Source of the DNA: Bacillota bacterium
GTDB lineage: Bacteria; Bacillota; Clostridia; Lachnospirales; Lachnospiraceae
Assembly (NCBI GenBank): GCA_023415595.1
Contig: JAEZJW010000112.1
Coordinates: forward strand, 1 to 7,147
Reading direction: 5' to 3'
Length of the DNA: 7,147 nt
Shown here: positions 5,537 through 7,147 of the stretch, one piece after another
Position numbering within the stretch: position 1 is the first letter of the stretch
Layout: every line of letters starts with the position of its first letter
Position numbers and translations under genes: made by a program
Notes under the pieces: model-generated
Databases searched by the model: none
Seen by the model: only the letters and a program-made list of their open reading frames with translations
What the model was told of the DNA's origin: nothing

Positions 5537-5591
5537 TATATATCGGTAAATAGTTTTAATTTCTTAATATGGGTGGGATTATTTTCTAAGA

Positions 5592-7147
5592 TCAGAATAC
5601 AGTATCCACCTTTTTCATGATAATCAGTTTATCTCCTTCTCTGATTCGGTCATCCTCCATATTATTGATTTTCATAATAGAGTCTACCGTAGTATAATAC
5701 TTCTTCGCAATCTTCCAGAGGCTGTCTCCCGGCTTTACCACGTATCCGATCAATCCGGGCATGGCCTGCAGCTTCTCCAGATCCAGATCTGTTACTTCGA
5801 TATCTGTAATAATCGGTTCCACGATCTTATCGAAAACGATGGTATTCAGGTTGATTGATGCCTTTACTTCAATCTCGTCACTATCCAGCATCATAACACT
5901 TAAGTTATCGATATTCGGCTTAATATCATAGGTGCTGGCCGGCTTCATTCCCTTCACTTCAATCGTCTGACTGAACGGAACCACACCCTTAAGCGAATTC
6001 ATCGGTCTTCGGTCATCCTCGGAAATATACAGGATACCCACCTCAATGACTCCCTCTGCCTGCAGTTCATTCTGCTCCGCATAGACATCATCAATCTTAA
6101 TATTGCCGCTGGCATGGCAGATCTGGAGGATCCTTGGCTGGTTTTCCGGAACGCGGATCCTATCTGCGATCCTGTATTTACTATTATTTTTTATAACAAG
6201 ATTTTCATAGGTGGCATCGCGAATGACGGGTATGATTTCCTTTGAAGGGCTATATACATCACAGATGATCTCCGGTTCCTCTGTCTCATATACTTTGATC
6301 GCCATCTCAAGAATCACTTCCAGATCCAGGACTCTCTCTTCTCCGTCGGCGTCAGACTTGATTTCAAGGTTCTTCTTCAGGATGCGGAAGTTAATGTCCT
6401 CCACCATGTCCTCATTACAACCGTTACAGTCAATGGTTCCGCTGAAGGGTATCTCTGTCTCAAAGTATTCGATCGGGTTCTCCTCATCTTCCGTGGTATA
6501 GAGAACAAACACCGGAAGCTCGCCCTTTATCATGAACTTATCTTCTAAAAGTCTTACCTCAACATTATTCAGCTTCATATCTGAATAGAGAATGGAGGAT
6601 ACATTCCCTTTATTCGTGGGCAGCAGCAATTCATCCTTAATCCGGAAGGTATCTTTCTTATTGATACATACGTCGGTAATCTCTACTTTTTTATTGATGT
6701 ACTGGACATCCTCGGGTCCCTCCACCATAACAGCGGTTTCCTCATCATAAAGCTCCTCTACTGCTACATTTAGGCGGACAATGGACTTCACACTAAGCTT
6801 ACGGGAATTGATCAGCCCTGTTGACAGGTCCTCCAGGTCCCACTTTATAGTCGGGTCATCATCAGCGCAGGTCAGCTCCATATTAATAACTTCATCAAAA
6901 GGGATTTCCCCCGAAATATTATGTATCGGTCTATGATCCTCTTCACTCAGATAGAGAACATTGAACTGTAAAGCACCTTTTACCAGAAGCTTTCCGTTCA
7001 TTGCCTTAATGTCGGTAATTCTGATATCACCCTGCTCAGTAATTATCTCATCAATATCCGGCTTTATGTCCGGGACATTGAAATCATCATCCAATGTAAG
7101 CTGCAGGGTGCTCTTACATTTCAATTTATTCATATGAATATTCTTTT
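5592..7147 (-). CDS. sipL: SipL-like SPOCS (DUF3794) and LysM spore-envelope protein, 5' end outside window
   Basis: This protein has three SPOCS (DUF3794) repeats and a C-terminal LysM domain, the layout of C. difficile SipL, which binds the ATPase SpoIVA and tethers the coat to the forespore (the SpoVID role in Bacillus). Numbering from the ATG at 7133, the repeats lie at about 18-85 (VPDIKPDI, VLYLSEEDHRPI, GEIPF), 167-235 (VLYTTEDEENPI, TEIPF) and 326-394 (ILYISEDDRRPM, VVPF). LysM is 464-506 (YVVKPGDSLWKIAKKYY, Trp473). That ATG has no ribosome-binding site, the frame is open to the window edge (KNIH before it), and relatives begin a few residues earlier, so the true start is probably outside. 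The protein is acidic, with no signal peptide or membrane segment, as expected for a mother-cell cytosolic protein. The family is sure; SipL orthology is likely from architecture and proximity to ispE and spoIIR. Confidence 0.88.
   Translation of the reverse strand, partial: KNIHMNKLKCKSTLQLTLDDDFNVPDIKPDIDEIITEQGDIRITDIKAMNGKLLVKGALQFNVLYLSEEDHRPIHNISGEIPFDEVINMELTCADDDPTIKWDLEDLSTGLINSRKLSVKSIVRLNVAVEELYDEETAVMVEGPEDVQYINKKVEITDVCINKKDTFRIKDELLLPTNKGNVSSILYSDMKLNNVEVRLLEDKFMIKGELPVFVLYTTEDEENPIEYFETEIPFSGTIDCNGCNEDMVEDINFRILKKNLEIKSDADGEERVLDLEVILEMAIKVYETEEPEIICDVYSPSKEIIPVIRDATYENLVIKNNSKYRIADRIRVPENQPRILQICHASGNIKIDDVYAEQNELQAEGVIEVGILYISEDDRRPMNSLKGVVPFSQTIEVKGMKPASTYDIKPNIDNLSVMMLDSDEIEVKASINLNTIVFDKIVEPIITDIEVTDLDLEKLQAMPGLIGYVVKPGDSLWKIAKKYYTTVDSIMKINNMEDDRIREGDKLIIMKKVDTVF

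Noticed and set aside
5417..5620. Plus-strand 67-codon frame across the structured region
   Set aside because: It crosses two perfect palindromes and the end of the sipL-like gene. It has no ribosome-binding site, and the open frame probably reflects the palindromic DNA.
6211..6501. Plus-strand Ser-rich frame inside the sipL-like gene
   Set aside because: Antisense shadow of the acidic SPOCS repeats, which read as Ser-rich on the opposite strand.
5592..7147. Possibility that the LysM protein is an exported peptidoglycan hydrolase partner
   Set aside because: No signal peptide or catalytic domain is visible, and three SPOCS repeats plus proximity to sporulation genes fit a spore-envelope protein better.

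Overview
The window looks like chromosomal DNA from a spore-forming Clostridia, most likely Lachnospiraceae or a close relative. The reasons are a SpoIIR of clostridial type, a SipL-like SPOCS/LysM spore-envelope protein, strong AAGGAGG/GGAGG ribosome-binding sites, and an unnamed conserved protein of a kind I associate with that family. I see no insertion sequence, phage gene, CRISPR array, tRNA or rRNA.

Layout. Plus strand from the left edge: the 3' end of a CapA-family metallophosphoesterase (1-479). It converges on a DUF1934/YwiB-like gene on the minus strand (655-1074), and a hairpin that could terminate both lies between them. The DUF1934 gene has a very good sigma-A promoter in the 318-nt divergent spacer. 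The same spacer carries a candidate sigma-F promoter for spoIIR (1393-2079, plus). ispE (2138-3004, plus) follows spoIIR by 58 nt and appears to have its own vegetative promoter in that gap. A 14-bp bidirectional terminator (3042-3077) separates ispE from everything to the right, which is all on the minus strand.

Minus-strand block, read right to left: a sipL-like gene whose true start is probably just outside the window (7147-5592); an unusually structured 250-nt intergenic/leader region (5536-5287); a 204-aa conserved protein of unknown function (5286-4672) with its own terminator (4588-4629); then a two-gene operon of a small zinc-ribbon membrane protein (4469-3996) and a chromosomal ANT(6)-type aminoglycoside nucleotidyltransferase (3980-3099).

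How the genes fit together. spoIIR (the forespore signal that activates pro-sigma-E) and sipL (spore coat anchoring to the forespore) are sporulation genes that lie close to ispE (MEP isoprenoid pathway) in other clostridia. Here the neighbourhood is kept, but spoIIR-ispE and sipL face each other, with the zinc-ribbon/ANT(6)/unknown block between them. The most unusual part is the 5287-5536 leader. It holds five hairpins, a perfect 10-bp-arm palindrome at the likely transcription start, and a duplicated strand that gives two mutually exclusive pairings. It may be an undescribed regulatory RNA or a dispersed repeat, and no riboswitch class I know fits it.
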